Below, piece after piece: positions 29,000-38,397 of a DNA stretch of 64,000 nucleotides (position 1 is the stretch's first letter; each line of letters starts with the position of its first letter). The notes under the pieces were generated by a model. That model ran no database searches. It was given only the letters and a program-made list of their open reading frames with translations, and was not told the DNA's origin. The DNA is taken from contig NZ_ARQM01000011.1 in assembly GCF_000385135.1 (NCBI RefSeq), positions 620,001-684,000 of the forward strand. The letters are read 5' to 3'. The translations under genes were made by a program, and so were the position numbers. This DNA is from Promicromonospora sukumoe 327MFSha3.1. GTDB lineage: Bacteria > Actinomycetota > Actinomycetes > Actinomycetales > Cellulomonadaceae.

Positions 29000-30295
29000 G
29001 TGCTCAGCGCTTTCGGCCGGGCTTTCCGGACGCCAGACCTGCGGCGCAAGCTGCTGTTCACGATCGCCATCATGACGATCTTCCGCCTCGGGTCGTTCAT
29101 CCCGACGCCGGGCGTGGACTACGCGAACGTGCAGCAATGTATCGCGCAGGCGGACAACGACAGCCTGCTCGGCCTGATCAACGTCTTCAGCGGCGGCGCG
29201 CTGCTGCAGCTGTCGATCTTCGCCCTCGGGATCATGCCGTACATCACGGCCAGCATCATCGTGCAGCTGCTTCGCGTGGTCATCCCGCGCTTCGAGGCGC
29301 TGCACAAGGAGGGCCAGTCGGGCCAGACCAAGCTGACCCAGTACACCCGCTACCTGACGATCGCCCTCGCGATCCTCCAGTCGACGACCGTCATCACGAC
29401 GGCGCGCCAGGGCCTGCTCTTCAGCGGCTGTGGCCTCGACGTCATCGCGGACGACAGCATCCTGACCTCCATCTTCATGGTCATCACCATGACCGCCGGT
29501 ACCGGCCTGGTCATGTGGCTCGGTGAGCTCATCACCGAGCGCGGCGTCGGCAACGGCATGTCGCTCCTGATCTTCACGTCGATCGCCGCCAGCTTCCCGA
29601 CCTCCCTCTGGTCGATCGCCGGTGGCGCCAACGGCGTCGTGAACTTCACGATCATGGTCCTCGTGATCATCCTGGTCATCGGCCTCGTGGTGTTCGTCGA
29701 GCAGTCGCAGCGCCGCATCCCGGTGCAGTACGCCAAGCGCATGGTGGGTCGCCGCATGTACGGCGGCACCAGCACGTACATCCCGATCAAGATCAACATG
29801 TCCGGCGTGATCCCCGTGATCTTCGCGGCGTCGATCCTGGCCATCCCGGGGCTTCTCGCCCAGTTCGGGGACCAGAGCTCCGAGTGGGTCGTCTGGATCT
29901 CCAACAACCTGGTCCAGCAGTCGTCGCCGCTGTACATCGCGATCTACACGCTGATGATCATCTTCTTCTGCTTCTTCTACACCTCGATCACGTTCAACCC
30001 GGACGAGGTCGCGGACAACATGAAGAAGTACGGCGGCTTCATCCCCGGCATCCGGGCCGGCCGCCCCACGGCGGAGTACCTCGACTTCGTGATCACCCGG
30101 ATCACCTCCGCCGGTTCCCTGTACCTCGCGCTGATCGCGCTGATCCCGACGCTGGTGCTCGTCTTCCTTGGCGTCAGCACCAACCTGCCCTTCGGCGGTA
30201 GCTCGATCCTCATCGTGGTCGGCGTCGGGCTGGAGACGGTCAAGCAGATCGACTCCCAGCTGCAGCAGCGCCACTACGAAGGATTCCTCCGTTGA
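29000..30295 (+). CDS. secY: Protein translocase subunit SecY
   Basis: 431 residues from GTG 29000 with AGGAGG at 5 nt spacing; the N-terminus LSAFGRAFRTPDLRRKLLF is the family norm. The frame is open upstream but overlaps the terminator and promoter. It has ten membrane segments and forms the Sec channel with SecE and SecG. NPDEVADNMKKYGGFIPGIR is the conserved C-terminal cytoplasmic loop. The stop overlaps the adk start. Confidence 0.98.
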   Translation: MLSAFGRAFRTPDLRRKLLFTIAIMTIFRLGSFIPTPGVDYANVQQCIAQADNDSLLGLINVFSGGALLQLSIFALGIMPYITASIIVQLLRVVIPRFEALHKEGQSGQTKLTQYTRYLTIALAILQSTTVITTARQGLLFSGCGLDVIADDSILTSIFMVITMTAGTGLVMWLGELITERGVGNGMSLLIFTSIAASFPTSLWSIAGGANGVVNFTIMVLVIILVIGLVVFVEQSQRRIPVQYAKRMVGRRMYGGTSTYIPIKINMSGVIPVIFAASILAIPGLLAQFGDQSSEWVVWISNNLVQQSSPLYIAIYTLMIIFFCFFYTSITFNPDEVADNMKKYGGFIPGIRAGRPTAEYLDFVITRITSAGSLYLALIALIPTLVLVFLGVSTNLPFGGSSILIVVGVGLETVKQIDSQLQQRHYEGFLR

Positions 30296-30933
30296 GCCAG
30301 ACTCCCACCACCGCCACTCGCCGCGAGCTGCACGCTCGTCCGGACCGGGAGGGCCAGGTCACTCGCCTGGTCATCATGGGTCCGCAGGGCGTCGGCAAGG
30401 GCACGCAGGCAGCGCGCCTTGCAGAGGTCTTCGGGATCGTGGCGATCTCCACCGGTGACATCTTCCGCGCCAACATCAAGGGCAACACGGAGCTCGGTGC
30501 GACGGCCAAGGCGTACATGGACAAGGGTGACCTCGTCCCGGACGAGGTCACCAACGCCATGGTCCGCGACCGTCTCGCCGAGGTCGACGTCAAGGCAGGG
30601 TTCCTGCTCGACGGCTACCCCCGCAACGCGGCCCAGGTCGCCGAGCTGGACACCGCGCTCGCCGGTCTCGGCTGGGAGCTCGACGGCGTGATCGAGCTGA
30701 CGGCCGAGCGGGACGTGCTCATGGAGCGCCTCACCAAGCGTGCGGAAGAAGAGGGCCGGGAGGACGACACCCCCGAGGGGATCGCCCGCCGCCTCGACAT
30801 CTACTACAGCGAGACGGCACCTCTCACCGCCGCCTACGCGGAGCGTGGCCTGCTGGCCAAGGTGGACGGCGTCGGCGAGATCGCCGAGGTCACCGACCGC
30901 ATCGTCGCCTCGCTCGCGACCCAGCTGGGCTGA
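30292..30933 (+). CDS. adk: Adenylate kinase
   Basis: 213 residues if translation begins at TTG 30292, which overlaps the secY stop by 4 nt and has GAAGGA 8 nt upstream. It interconverts AMP, ADP and ATP. The P-loop GPQGVGKGT is at residues 30-38 and the NMP-binding part is STGDIFRANI. The LID is the short zinc-free form. The family usually starts about 5 residues before VIMGPQ, so this N-terminus is some 24 residues longer. No ATG or GTG is available near the usual place. Confidence 0.95.
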   Translation: MSQTPTTATRRELHARPDREGQVTRLVIMGPQGVGKGTQAARLAEVFGIVAISTGDIFRANIKGNTELGATAKAYMDKGDLVPDEVTNAMVRDRLAEVDVKAGFLLDGYPRNAAQVAELDTALAGLGWELDGVIELTAERDVLMERLTKRAEEEGREDDTPEGIARRLDIYYSETAPLTAAYAERGLLAKVDGVGEIAEVTDRIVASLATQLG

Positions 30934-30936
30934 GCG

Positions 30937-31824
30937 GTGGTCTTCGGCCGGGAGCGGATCGAGTACAAGACGCCGGACCAGGTGCGCCTCATGCGGCGCG
31001 CCGGTCTGGTGGTCGCCGACACGCTCGCCGCGGTCCGGGCCGCCGCCCGGCCCGGCCTGACCACCGCCGACCTCGACGCGGTCGCCGCGCGGACGATCGA
31101 GGCGGCCGGCGCCAAGCCGTCGTTCCTGGGCTACCAGGGCTTCCCGGCGGTCATCTGCGCCTCGGTCAACGACGAGGTCATCCACGGCATCCCGGGCGGC
31201 CGGGTGCTCGCCGCGGGTGACCTCGTCTCGATCGACTGCGGCGCGATCGTCGAGGGCTGGCACGGCGACTCGGCGATCTCGTTCGTCCTGGGCCCCGAGG
31301 GCGCCCTGGACCACCGCCTGCCCGACGACGACCTGGTCGCCGCCGGAGCGGATCTCGCGGACATCGCGCTCGTCCGGGCCACCGAGACGGCCATGTGGGC
31401 CGGCATCGCGGCCCTGGCGTCGGCCAAGCGGCTCAACGCCGTGGGCGAGGCCGTCGAGACCGCCGTCGAGCTGGCCGGGGAGTTCACCGGCACCGAGTAC
31501 GGCATCGTCGAGGAGTACGTGGGGCACGGCATCGGCACCGCCATGCACCAGCCCCCGGACGTGCACAACTACCGGACCTCCGGGTCGGGCCCGCGCCTGC
31601 GGTCCGGTATGTGCCTCGCCATCGAGCCGATGATCAGCCGGGGCGGCGGCGAGACCAAGGTGCTCGCGGACGACTGGACCGTGGTCACGACCGACGGCTC
31701 GCGCGCGGCCCACTGGGAGCACTCGACGGCGATCATGGCGGACGGCATCGTCGTCCTGACGGCCGTCGACGGGGGAGCGGAGCGCCTCGCCGACTTCGGC
31801 GTGCAGCCCGTCGACCTCGGCTGA
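30937..31824 (+). CDS. map: Type I methionine aminopeptidase
   Basis: 295 residues from GTG 30937, 3 bp after adk. It removes the initiator Met from new proteins using two metal ions. The five ligands are in place: D100 (SIDCGA), D111 (WHGDSA), H197 (GHGIG), E230 (AIEPM) and E261 (HWEHS). An insertion of roughly 20 residues after WHGDSAISF makes it longer than the E. coli enzyme. Confidence 0.97.
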   Translation: MVFGRERIEYKTPDQVRLMRRAGLVVADTLAAVRAAARPGLTTADLDAVAARTIEAAGAKPSFLGYQGFPAVICASVNDEVIHGIPGGRVLAAGDLVSIDCGAIVEGWHGDSAISFVLGPEGALDHRLPDDDLVAAGADLADIALVRATETAMWAGIAALASAKRLNAVGEAVETAVELAGEFTGTEYGIVEEYVGHGIGTAMHQPPDVHNYRTSGSGPRLRSGMCLAIEPMISRGGGETKVLADDWTVVTTDGSRAAHWEHSTAIMADGIVVLTAVDGGAERLADFGVQPVDLG

Positions 31825-31866
31825 GAAAACTTCACCCCGGGTCTATTTAAGTACCAGTCAGTTGGC

Positions 31867-31872
31867 TACGAT
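31867..31872 (+). promoter_or_regulatory. -10 box for a leaderless gene
   Basis: TACGAT ends exactly 6 nt before the GTG at 31879, so transcription should begin at the start codon. Confidence 0.6.
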
Positions 31873-31878
31873 CGGCCT

Positions 31879-32292
31879 GTGACCGACGACGCGCACACCC
31901 TGCCCGACACCCGTACCCAGGCGCCGGCGCACGCCGTGCCGGGGCGGTCGCGCGGGCCGTGGTACGCGCGGGTCCTCCCGGCTCTCGGCCGGGGGCTGCG
32001 TCGCTTCGGGCGCTGGCTCGCCGCCTGGGCCCGCCGGCTCGCCCCGAGTCCCTTCCTGTGGGTCGGGATCGTGCTCGGCTTCGGCACCTCGCTCCTCGTG
32101 TGGGAGTCGGTCCTGCTGCTCGGCGTCGTGGTGTGGCTGTTCGGCATCTGGGTCTGGGTCACGCGCGGGCGGCCCGTGCTGGTGGCGCTCGGCCTGGGCA
32201 TCGTGCTCGGCTGGCTCCCGATGCTGTACTTCTTCGTGGGCAGCCTGCCCCACACGATGATCGGCCTGCCCGGGGTCGAGTACGACCTCTGA
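31879..32292 (+). CDS. Small membrane protein of unknown function
   Basis: 137 residues, probably leaderless. A soluble N-terminus with Arg-rich amphipathic stretches (RGLRRFGRWLAAWARRLA) is followed by two or three membrane segments (about residues 58-75, 77-93 and 97-122). It lies between map and infA, in its own transcription unit. I do not recognise a named family; no function is proposed. Confidence 0.75.
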   Translation: MTDDAHTLPDTRTQAPAHAVPGRSRGPWYARVLPALGRGLRRFGRWLAAWARRLAPSPFLWVGIVLGFGTSLLVWESVLLLGVVVWLFGIWVWVTRGRPVLVALGLGIVLGWLPMLYFFVGSLPHTMIGLPGVEYDL

Positions 32293-32348
32293 GCGGCTCC
32301 GCGTGGCGAGGCTCACGCGCCGGACGTGCGCCGTCGGCCGTCTTCGCT

Positions 32349-32376
32349 TTGAATGGTTTACGAACTGACGTAAGAT
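32349..32376 (+). promoter_or_regulatory. Sigma70-type promoter of infA-rpmJ-rpsM-rpsK
   Basis: TTGAAT (32349-32354), a 16-nt spacer and TAAGAT (32371-32376). The leader of about 200 nt contains a hairpin at 32433-32465 (CCCCGC-TCGT-GCGGGG inside GCCTG/CAGGC). Confidence 0.65.
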
Positions 32377-32586
32377 AGATCGCTGGGTGTAGTCCGTTCA
32401 ACGCCTCCAGATCTTGAAAGGGTGCCGACGGCGCCTGCCGGTCCCCGCTCGTGCGGGGCGCAGGCCGAGGCACACGAGGTAGGCGGTACACGGACACACG
32501 CGACATCCACACCCGACTGTCGGTCTCGCAGGTCTCCTGCGGTGCCGTGGGCGTGGAAGCAGTCACGACGAGAGTTAGCGGAGGAT

Positions 32587-32808
32587 ATGGCAAAGAAGGA
32601 CGGTGTCATCGAGATCGAGGGCAGTGTGATCGAGGCTCTGCCGAACGCGATGTTCCGCGTCGAGCTGTCGAACGGTCACAAGGTTCTCGCGCACATCTCG
32701 GGAAAGATGCGTCAGCACTACATCCGGATCCTCCCCGAGGACCGCGTGGTGGTGGAGCTCAGCCCGTACGACCTGTCCCGCGGCCGGATCGTCTACCGCT
32801 ACAAGTAG
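32587..32808 (+). CDS. infA: Translation initiation factor IF-1
   Basis: 73 residues starting [20 protein letters not shown] with GGAGG just before it; the frame opens earlier but only this ATG fits. It is a single S1-like OB fold ([20 protein letters not shown]) that blocks the A site during initiation. rpmJ follows after 127 bp. Confidence 0.98.
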   Translation: MAKKDGVIEIEGSVIEALPNAMFRVELSNGHKVLAHISGKMRQHYIRILPEDRVVVELSPYDLSRGRIVYRYK

Positions 32809-32935
32809 TCAGTCCCCGATCCGGGGCTGCGTCACCCACGGCCTGGCCGAGGACGACGTCGCCGTACGATCGACCACCCACGACACTGCTGCGCGCGCAC
32901 CGGGAGACCGGACGTTCGTGGCGGAGGAAAACCCG

Positions 32936-33049
32936 ATGAAGGTCAAGCCGAGCGTCAAGAAGATCTGCGACAAGTGCAAGGTGATCCGCCGGCACGGTCG
33001 CGTCATGGTGATCTGCGACAACCTGCGCCACAAGCAGCGCCAGGGCTGA
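32936..33049 (+). CDS. rpmJ: 50S ribosomal protein L36, zinc form
   Basis: 37 residues ([20 protein letters not shown]...) from ATG 32936, with GGAGG at 32922-32926. The zinc ligands are C11, C14, C27 and H32. This is the zinc-containing version, paired in this window with the zinc form of S14. Confidence 0.97.
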   Translation: MKVKPSVKKICDKCKVIRRHGRVMVICDNLRHKQRQG

Positions 33050-33232
33050 TCACGCTCCGGGCACACGCCCGGGCCGGTGGCTGAGGCCACCACCAGCGCA
33101 CCACCTCGAACCAGCCCCGCGGGCAACCGCGCAGGGCAGGGGAACCCTCGGACCGGAGGCCGGGGCCCGCGAAGAATCGCGGGATGGCGGTGCGGCAGAC
33201 CTCCGACGAGCAGTACAGGAGCCGGAAGGCAC

Positions 33233-33607
<375 letters not shown>

Positions 33608-33682
33608 TAGCAGTCCGTGGAGCGGTCGGCTCATCGAGCTGAGACCGCCCCGGTCCGATCAGACCAGGAGATTACAGAACAG

Positions 33683-34087
33683 ATGCCTCCCAAGACTCGC
33701 GCCGCCGCCGGCCGCAAGCCGCGCCGCAAGGACAAGAAGAACGTCCCGCTCGGCCAGGCGCACATCAAGTCCACCTTCAACAACACGATCATCTCGATCA
33801 CCGACCCGTCCGGTGCCGTGGTGTCGTGGGCCTCTGCCGGCCACGTCGGCTTCAAGGGCTCCCGCAAGTCCACCCCGTACGCCGCGCAGATGGCCGCCGA
33901 GTCGGCCGCCCGCCGCGCGCAGGAGCACGGCGTCAAGAAGGTCGACGTCTTCGTGAAGGGCCCGGGTTCCGGTCGCGAGACCGCCATCCGCTCGCTCCAG
34001 GCGACCGGCCTCGAGGTCGGCTCGATCCAGGACGTGACGCCCCAGGCGCACAACGGCTGCCGCCCCCCGAAGCGTCGCCGCGTCTGA
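33683..34087 (+). CDS. rpsK: 30S ribosomal protein S11
   Basis: 134 residues from ATG 33683 ([20 protein letters not shown]). The blocks [22 protein letters not shown] and [14 protein letters not shown] are typical. S11 lies on the 30S platform near the Shine-Dalgarno helix. rpsD does not follow, unlike in mycobacteria; rpoA is next. Confidence 0.97.
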   Translation: MPPKTRAAAGRKPRRKDKKNVPLGQAHIKSTFNNTIISITDPSGAVVSWASAGHVGFKGSRKSTPYAAQMAAESAARRAQEHGVKKVDVFVKGPGSGRETAIRSLQATGLEVGSIQDVTPQAHNGCRPPKRRRV

Positions 34088-34103
34088 CGCTGTTCGTCGC
34101 GAC

Positions 34104-34143
34104 GCGGTGCGGCGCGCGGCCCCAGGGCCGCGGACCGCACCGC
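34104..34143 (+). terminator. Strong hairpin after rpsK
   Basis: The outer arms GCGGTGCGG (34104-34112) and CCGCACCGC (34135-34143) enclose an inner 7-bp stem capped by CCAG. It starts 17 bp after the rpsK stop and would limit read-through into rpoA. Confidence 0.7.
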
Positions 34144-34156
34144 GATCGCGGCGCCC

Positions 34157-34176
34157 GCTCACCTCATGAGGTGAGC
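34157..34176. repeat. Perfect 20-bp palindrome upstream of rpoA
   Basis: GCTCACCTCATGAGGTGAGC equals its own reverse complement. It lies 98 bp before rpoA and could be an operator or an RNA hairpin. Confidence 0.6.
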
Positions 34177-34242
34177 AACCCGCCCGGACGGTGACAGAGA
34201 TCCGCCCGGGCTGCGAGAGATCGCAGAGACCGTGATGCGTCA

Positions 34243-34248
34243 TATAGC
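34243..34248 (+). promoter_or_regulatory. Candidate -10 box for rpoA-rplQ
   Basis: TATAGC lies 26 bp before the rpoA start, with no clear -35 box. A start near 34255 would leave a 20-nt leader carrying GAAAGGA. Confidence 0.35.
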
Positions 34249-34274
34249 GGACGCACACCGAAAGGACACCCACA

Positions 34275-35291
34275 GTGCTTATCGCACAGCGCCCCACGCT
34301 GACCGAAGAGGTCATCTCGGAGAGCCGTTCCCGCTTCTCCATCGAGCCGCTCGAGCCTGGCTTCGGCTACACGCTCGGCAACTCGATGCGTCGCACGCTG
34401 CTGTCGTCCATCCCGGGCGCAGCCGTCACGTCCATCCGTATCGACAACGTGCTGCACGAGTTCAGCACCGTGTCGGGCGTGAAGGAGGACGTCACCGAGA
34501 TCATCCTCAACATCAAGAACCTCGTCGTCTCCTCGGAGAACGACGAGCCCGTCGTGATGTACCTGCGCAAGCAGGGCGCCGGCACCGTGACCGCCGCGGA
34601 CATCGTTCCGCCGGCGGGGGTCGAGGTCCACAACCCCGACCTGCACATCGCCACCCTCAACGACAAGGGCAAGCTCGAGATCGAGCTGACCGTCGAGCGG
34701 GGCCGTGGGTACGTGTCCGCCGCGCAGAACAAGCAGTTCGACGCGGAGATCGGGCGCATCCCGGTCGACTCGATCTACTCGCCGGTCCTCAAGGTCACGT
34801 ACAAGGTCGAGGCCACCCGAGTCGAGCAGCGCACCGACTTCGACAAGCTCATCGTCGACGTCGAGACCAAGCAGGCGATCACGCCTCGCGACGCGCTCGC
34901 TTCGGCTGGCAAGACCCTGGTCGAGCTGTTCGGCCTGGCACGTGAGCTGAACGTCGAGGCCGAGGGCATCGAGATCGGCCCGTCGCCGACGGACACCGCG
35001 CTGGCCGCGGACCTGGCGCTGCCGATCGAGGAGCTCAACCTCACCATCCGTTCGTACAACTGCCTCAAGCGCGAGGGCATCCACCAGGTGGGCGAGCTCG
35101 TGGCCCGCAGCGAGGCGGACCTGCTCGACATCCGCAACTTCGGTGCGAAGTCGATCACCGAGGTCAAGGAGAAGCTGGCCGAGCTCGGCCTCAGCCTCAA
35201 GGACTCGCCGCTGGACTTCGATCCGGCCGGCGCCTCGTACTTCGAGGGTGGCGACTCCGCGGCCTACGGCAGCGACGAGCAGTCGTACTGA
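34275..35291 (+). CDS. rpoA: DNA-directed RNA polymerase subunit alpha
   Basis: 338 residues from GTG 34275 after GAAAGGA. The N-terminal domain (to about residue 230; [21 protein letters not shown]) dimerises and nucleates the core enzyme. The C-terminal domain ([26 protein letters not shown]) binds UP elements and activators. A short acidic tail follows. rplQ lies 55 bp downstream. Confidence 0.98.
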   Translation: MLIAQRPTLTEEVISESRSRFSIEPLEPGFGYTLGNSMRRTLLSSIPGAAVTSIRIDNVLHEFSTVSGVKEDVTEIILNIKNLVVSSENDEPVVMYLRKQGAGTVTAADIVPPAGVEVHNPDLHIATLNDKGKLEIELTVERGRGYVSAAQNKQFDAEIGRIPVDSIYSPVLKVTYKVEATRVEQRTDFDKLIVDVETKQAITPRDALASAGKTLVELFGLARELNVEAEGIEIGPSPTDTALAADLALPIEELNLTIRSYNCLKREGIHQVGELVARSEADLLDIRNFGAKSITEVKEKLAELGLSLKDSPLDFDPAGASYFEGGDSAAYGSDEQSY

Positions 35292-35346
35292 CGTCCCGCA
35301 CCCGGCCTAGGCCGGGTGCGCGGAACCACATTCAAGGAGACAAGCA

Positions 35347-35883
35347 ATGCCTACCCCCACCAAGGGCGCACGGCTCGGCGGTAGCCCGGCTCACGAGCGT
35401 CTGATCCTCGCGAACCTGTCGACCTCGCTCTTCGAGCACGGCCGCATCACGACTACCGAGACCAAGGCCAAGCGCCTGCGTCCGCTGGCCGAGCGTCTGA
35501 TCACGTTCGCGAAGAAGGGCGACCTGTCCGCCCGCCGCCGCGTGCTCACCGTCGTGCGCGACAAGGGCGTGGTCCACACGCTGTTCACCGAGATCGCCCC
35601 GGCCATGGCCGAGCGCAACGGTGGCTACACGCGTATCACCAAGATCGGCACCCGCAAGGGCGACAACGCGCCGATGGCGGTCATCGAGCTCGTCACCGAG
35701 CCCGTGAGCCCCAAGCAGGCCGTCGTCAAGGAGGCCACCAAGGCCACCGAGAAGGCTGCTCCGGTCGAGGACGCGCCCGTCGAGGACGCTCCCGTGGAGG
35801 AGACCCCCGCCGAGGACGTCAAGGACGCCCCCGCGGAGGACGCTCCCGCCGAGGAGACCACGGAGGAGAAGAAGGAGGCCTGA
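35347..35883 (+). CDS. rplQ: 50S ribosomal protein L17 with acidic C-terminal extension
   Basis: 178 residues. The L17 domain ends near residue 125 ([21 protein letters not shown] to VIELVTEP). The last 50 or so residues are an acidic Pro/Ala/Glu tail with repeated PVEDA and PAED units. Such tails occur in actinobacterial L17; their role is unknown to me. A strong terminator follows. Confidence 0.97.
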   Translation: MPTPTKGARLGGSPAHERLILANLSTSLFEHGRITTTETKAKRLRPLAERLITFAKKGDLSARRRVLTVVRDKGVVHTLFTEIAPAMAERNGGYTRITKIGTRKGDNAPMAVIELVTEPVSPKQAVVKEATKATEKAAPVEDAPVEDAPVEETPAEDVKDAPAEDAPAEETTEEKKEA

Positions 35884-35900
35884 GCCCCCTTCCTCCCTGC

Positions 35901-35948
35901 ACGACGCCGGGCCGCACCTTCCGTACGGAGGGTGCGGCCCGGCGTCGT
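35901..35948 (+). terminator. Terminator after rplQ
   Basis: A perfect 18-bp stem (35901-35918 with 35931-35948) around a 12-nt centre that is itself palindromic (CCGTACGG). Confidence 0.85.
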
Positions 35949-35953
35949 CGTAC

Positions 35954-36003
35954 GACGTGTCAGACGTACAGATCACCAGAGTGACCTGTACGTCTGACAC
36001 GTC
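35954..36003. terminator. Bidirectional hairpin between rplQ and ppgK (repeat copy A)
   Basis: The 23-nt arms 35954-35976 and 35981-36003 pair with one mismatch around CAGA. It overlaps the ppgK stop codon, so it can terminate both convergent genes. A related copy lies at 47007-47052. Confidence 0.75.
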
Positions 36004-36760
36004 AGGACGGCGGGAGGTCCCAGGCGCGCGCGCCGCCCACGAGGGCGGCCGAGTTGGGCACGATGACGACGTCGTCGCCCAGCCTGGCCAGTGCCGACGG
36101 CGTGATGCAGCGGGCGTTGCCGCCGCCGATGTACAGCCGGTCCCAGTGGAAGACCGGCCGCAGCCCGTCGACGACGGTGACCACGCGCCGCGACCACAGC
36201 CCGTCGCCGAGCCGGCGCCGCTCGGGCTCGCCGATGTACTGGTCGTACGTGAGGCTGCGGCGCACCGGGGCGTGCGACCACTCCAGGTGCGGCGCGATGC
36301 GCCCGCCGTGGAACATCGCCGTGCCCAGGCCCGTGCCGAGCGTGATCACGAGCTCCAGGCCCGACGCCGCGACCACACCGGCGCCGTGCACCTCCGCGTC
36401 GTTCAGGACGAGGGCGGGCAGCCCGAGGCGCGCGGCCACCGCCGCCTGCATGTCGAAGCTGCTCCACGCGTCCTGGAGCGCGGGGACCACCCGGGACCGG
36501 GGTCCGGACCTGGTGATGTAGTGCGGCGTGTGCACCACGACGCCGCTGCGGATCATGCCCGGCATGCCGACCGTGACCCGTGCCGCGGCGGGCAGGTCGG
36601 TGGCGATCTTGGCGATCGTGTCGACGAGCAGCTCCGGCGGCAGCGGGTAGGGGGTCGGCACCCGGACGGGGGTCGCGTGGGCCGTGCCCGACGTGTCGAG
36701 GACGGCCGCCTTGATGCCGCCGCCGCCGCAGTCGACCGCGAGCGTGAGGGTGTCTGCCAT
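36002..36760 (-). CDS. ppgK: Polyphosphate glucokinase (ROK family)
   Basis: 252 residues from the ATG at 36760. It phosphorylates glucose using polyphosphate (or ATP) and is characteristic of actinobacteria. The N-terminal phosphate-binding stretch LAVDCGGGGIKAAVLD, the catalytic region LVLNDAEVHGAG and the second phosphate loop ITLGTGLGTA are all visible. The frame continues far upstream antisense to truA, but the start is fixed by a TACAGT box 6 nt before this ATG (leaderless). It is divergent from truA with only 39 bp between them. Confidence 0.9.
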   Translation of the reverse strand: MADTLTLAVDCGGGGIKAAVLDTSGTAHATPVRVPTPYPLPPELLVDTIAKIATDLPAAARVTVGMPGMIRSGVVVHTPHYITRSGPRSRVVPALQDAWSSFDMQAAVAARLGLPALVLNDAEVHGAGVVAASGLELVITLGTGLGTAMFHGGRIAPHLEWSHAPVRRSLTYDQYIGEPERRRLGDGLWSRRVVTVVDGLRPVFHWDRLYIGGGNARCITPSALARLGDDVVIVPNSAALVGGARAWDLPPS

Positions 36761-36766
36761 GACGTC

Positions 36767-36772
36767 ACTGTA
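36767..36772 (-). promoter_or_regulatory. -10 box for leaderless ppgK
   Basis: On the minus strand TACAGT is followed by exactly 6 nt and then the ATG. Confidence 0.6.
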
Positions 36773-36799
36773 CGAACCCCGGCGGGGGCATCGGGGAAG

Positions 36800-37708
36800 A
36801 TGGCTGACGTGAACGACTTCATCCGGGTCCGTCTCGACCTCGCCTACGACGGCACCGACTTCGCGGGCTGGGCTCGTCAGCCGGGCCTGCGCACCGTCGA
36901 GGGGACCCTCCAGGACGGCCTCGCCCAGGTGCTGCGGACCGAGCCGCGCGGCCTCCCGGCGCCCCGGCTCACGGTCGCCGGCCGCACCGACTCCGGCGTC
37001 CACGCCCGGGGCCAGGTGGCGCACGTCGACGTCGACCAGGAGGCCTGGGCCGCGCTGCCGGGCCGGTCCGACCGCTCGCCCGGGGCGTCGCTCGTGACCC
37101 GCCTGGGGGGCGTGCTCCCCGGCGACCTGGTCGTGCGGCGGGCCGCGCCCCCGCCCGCGGGCTTCGACGCGCGCTTCTCCGCGCTGCGCCGCCGCTACAC
37201 CTACCGGATCGCCGACGACGTCGCGCTGCGCGACCCGCTGCGCCGCAGCCACGTGCTGTGGTCCCGCAAGGCGCTGGACGCCGACGCCATGGACGCCGCC
37301 GTCCGCCCGCTGACCGGGGTGCGCGACTTCGCCGCCTACTGCAAGCCGCGGCCCGGGGCGACGACCATCCGGGAGCTGCAGCGCATGGCCTGGGAGCGGC
37401 CCGCCGACGGGCCCGACGCCGGCCTCGTGGTCGCGCACGTCGTGGCCGACGCGTTCTGCCACAACATGGTGCGCGCGCTCGTCGGGGCCTCGATCGCGGT
37501 GGGGGAGGGGCGGCGTCCGGTGAGCTGGCCGGCCGACCTGCTGGCGAGCCGGCGGCGGGAGGCCGGCGTCTTCGTGGTGCCGCCCGAGGGGCTGTGCCTG
37601 GAGGAGATCGCCTACCCGGCGGACGCCGAGCTCGCGGCGCGGGCCGATGCGGTCAAGGCGAAGCGGATGGACGAGGACGTCTGGGACGACCAGGTGGCGG
37701 CGAAGTAG
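36800..37708 (+). CDS. truA: tRNA pseudouridine(38-40) synthase
   Basis: 302 residues from ATG 36800; a GTG at 36809 is an alternative with better-spaced GGGGA. It isomerises U38-U40 in tRNA anticodon arms. The catalytic Asp is D64 in GRTDSGVHARGQ, and RVRLDLAYDGTDFAGWARQ is the N-terminal core. It commonly follows rplQ in actinobacteria; here ppgK is inserted between them on the opposite strand. Confidence 0.95.
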   Translation: MADVNDFIRVRLDLAYDGTDFAGWARQPGLRTVEGTLQDGLAQVLRTEPRGLPAPRLTVAGRTDSGVHARGQVAHVDVDQEAWAALPGRSDRSPGASLVTRLGGVLPGDLVVRRAAPPPAGFDARFSALRRRYTYRIADDVALRDPLRRSHVLWSRKALDADAMDAAVRPLTGVRDFAAYCKPRPGATTIRELQRMAWERPADGPDAGLVVAHVVADAFCHNMVRALVGASIAVGEGRRPVSWPADLLASRRREAGVFVVPPEGLCLEEIAYPADAELAARADAVKAKRMDEDVWDDQVAAK

Positions 37709-37726
37709 AACGCTGGCGAGACAGAA

Positions 37727-37781
37727 CCGCTGGTCGAGCTCGTCGAGACCGCAGCAGGGTCTCGACGAGCTCGACCAGCGG
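37727..37781. repeat. Perfect 24-bp inverted repeat between convergent genes
   Basis: The arms 37727-37750 and 37758-37781 are exact complements around 7 nt, with the core GGTCGAGCTCGTCGAGACC. It lies between the ends of truA and the DUF5709 gene and could terminate both. Its core resembles a short palindrome that recurs in many high-GC genomes. Confidence 0.75.
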
Positions 37782-37836
37782 GTGGTGGCTCTCGACAGCG
37801 GATGTGCTCGCCGGAGCGTTACGTAGGCGAAGGGCC

Positions 37837-38262
37837 TCAGGGCTCCTCGACCCAGTGGACCGCGGCCTCCTCGGCGCTCGCCCCCGCGCCGTCGATGCCC
37901 GCGTCCGTGCCGTACAGGTCGTTCTGCCGGTCGCCGTCCTCGGCGGCATAGCTGCCGGGGTCCGCGTCGGGGTCGGACACGAGCCGGCCGGCACGCGACG
38001 TGTCGGCACGGTCCAGCGGGTCCTCCTGCCAGACGTCCGGCTCCTCCTCGCTGAGGCGCTGGTCCATCGACTCGCCCTGCCGCTCCTCCCACGAGGTCTC
38101 GCCCCAGTGGTTCGAGCGCGGACGGTCCGGCGGGGAGTAGCCCTCGTCGAGGAAGTCCTTGGGACCACGGCTGTACAGGGTGTCCTCGGTCGGGAGCTGG
38201 TCGGTGTCGCCCTCGGCGATACCGTCCGGTCCAGGCATGGTGGCTGGGGTTTCCTCGGTCAT
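37837..38262 (-). CDS. DUF5709 family protein
   Basis: 141 residues, very acidic, no membrane segment. Family features are DTLYSRGPKDFLDEGYSPPDRP, then MDQRLSEEEPDVW and the C-terminal ASAEEAAVHWVEE. The minus-strand start is preceded by TAGGACC, a close Shine-Dalgarno site. The function of this actinobacterial family is unknown. It is divergent from rplM. Confidence 0.8.
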   Translation of the reverse strand: MTEETPATMPGPDGIAEGDTDQLPTEDTLYSRGPKDFLDEGYSPPDRPRSNHWGETSWEERQGESMDQRLSEEEPDVWQEDPLDRADTSRAGRLVSDPDADPGSYAAEDGDRQNDLYGTDAGIDGAGASAEEAAVHWVEEP

Positions 38263-38367
38263 GGTCCTACCGTGACACCAGTTCGGCGCAGACGCCAGAG
38301 TGCCGGGGTCGGAGTGCCGCAGTGGCGAACCTCATGCCCGGGAACGGCACGGTGGTGCGCCTACGCT

Positions 38368-38397
38368 TTGACCCCCGGGGAAACTGCCAGGTACTCT
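38368..38397 (+). promoter_or_regulatory. Sigma70-type promoter of rplM-rpsI
   Basis: TTGACC (38368-38373), an 18-nt spacer and TACTCT (38392-38397). The flanking bases TTTGACCCCC and CAGGTA-TCT match the rpsL promoter. The leader is about 155 nt. Confidence 0.65.
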
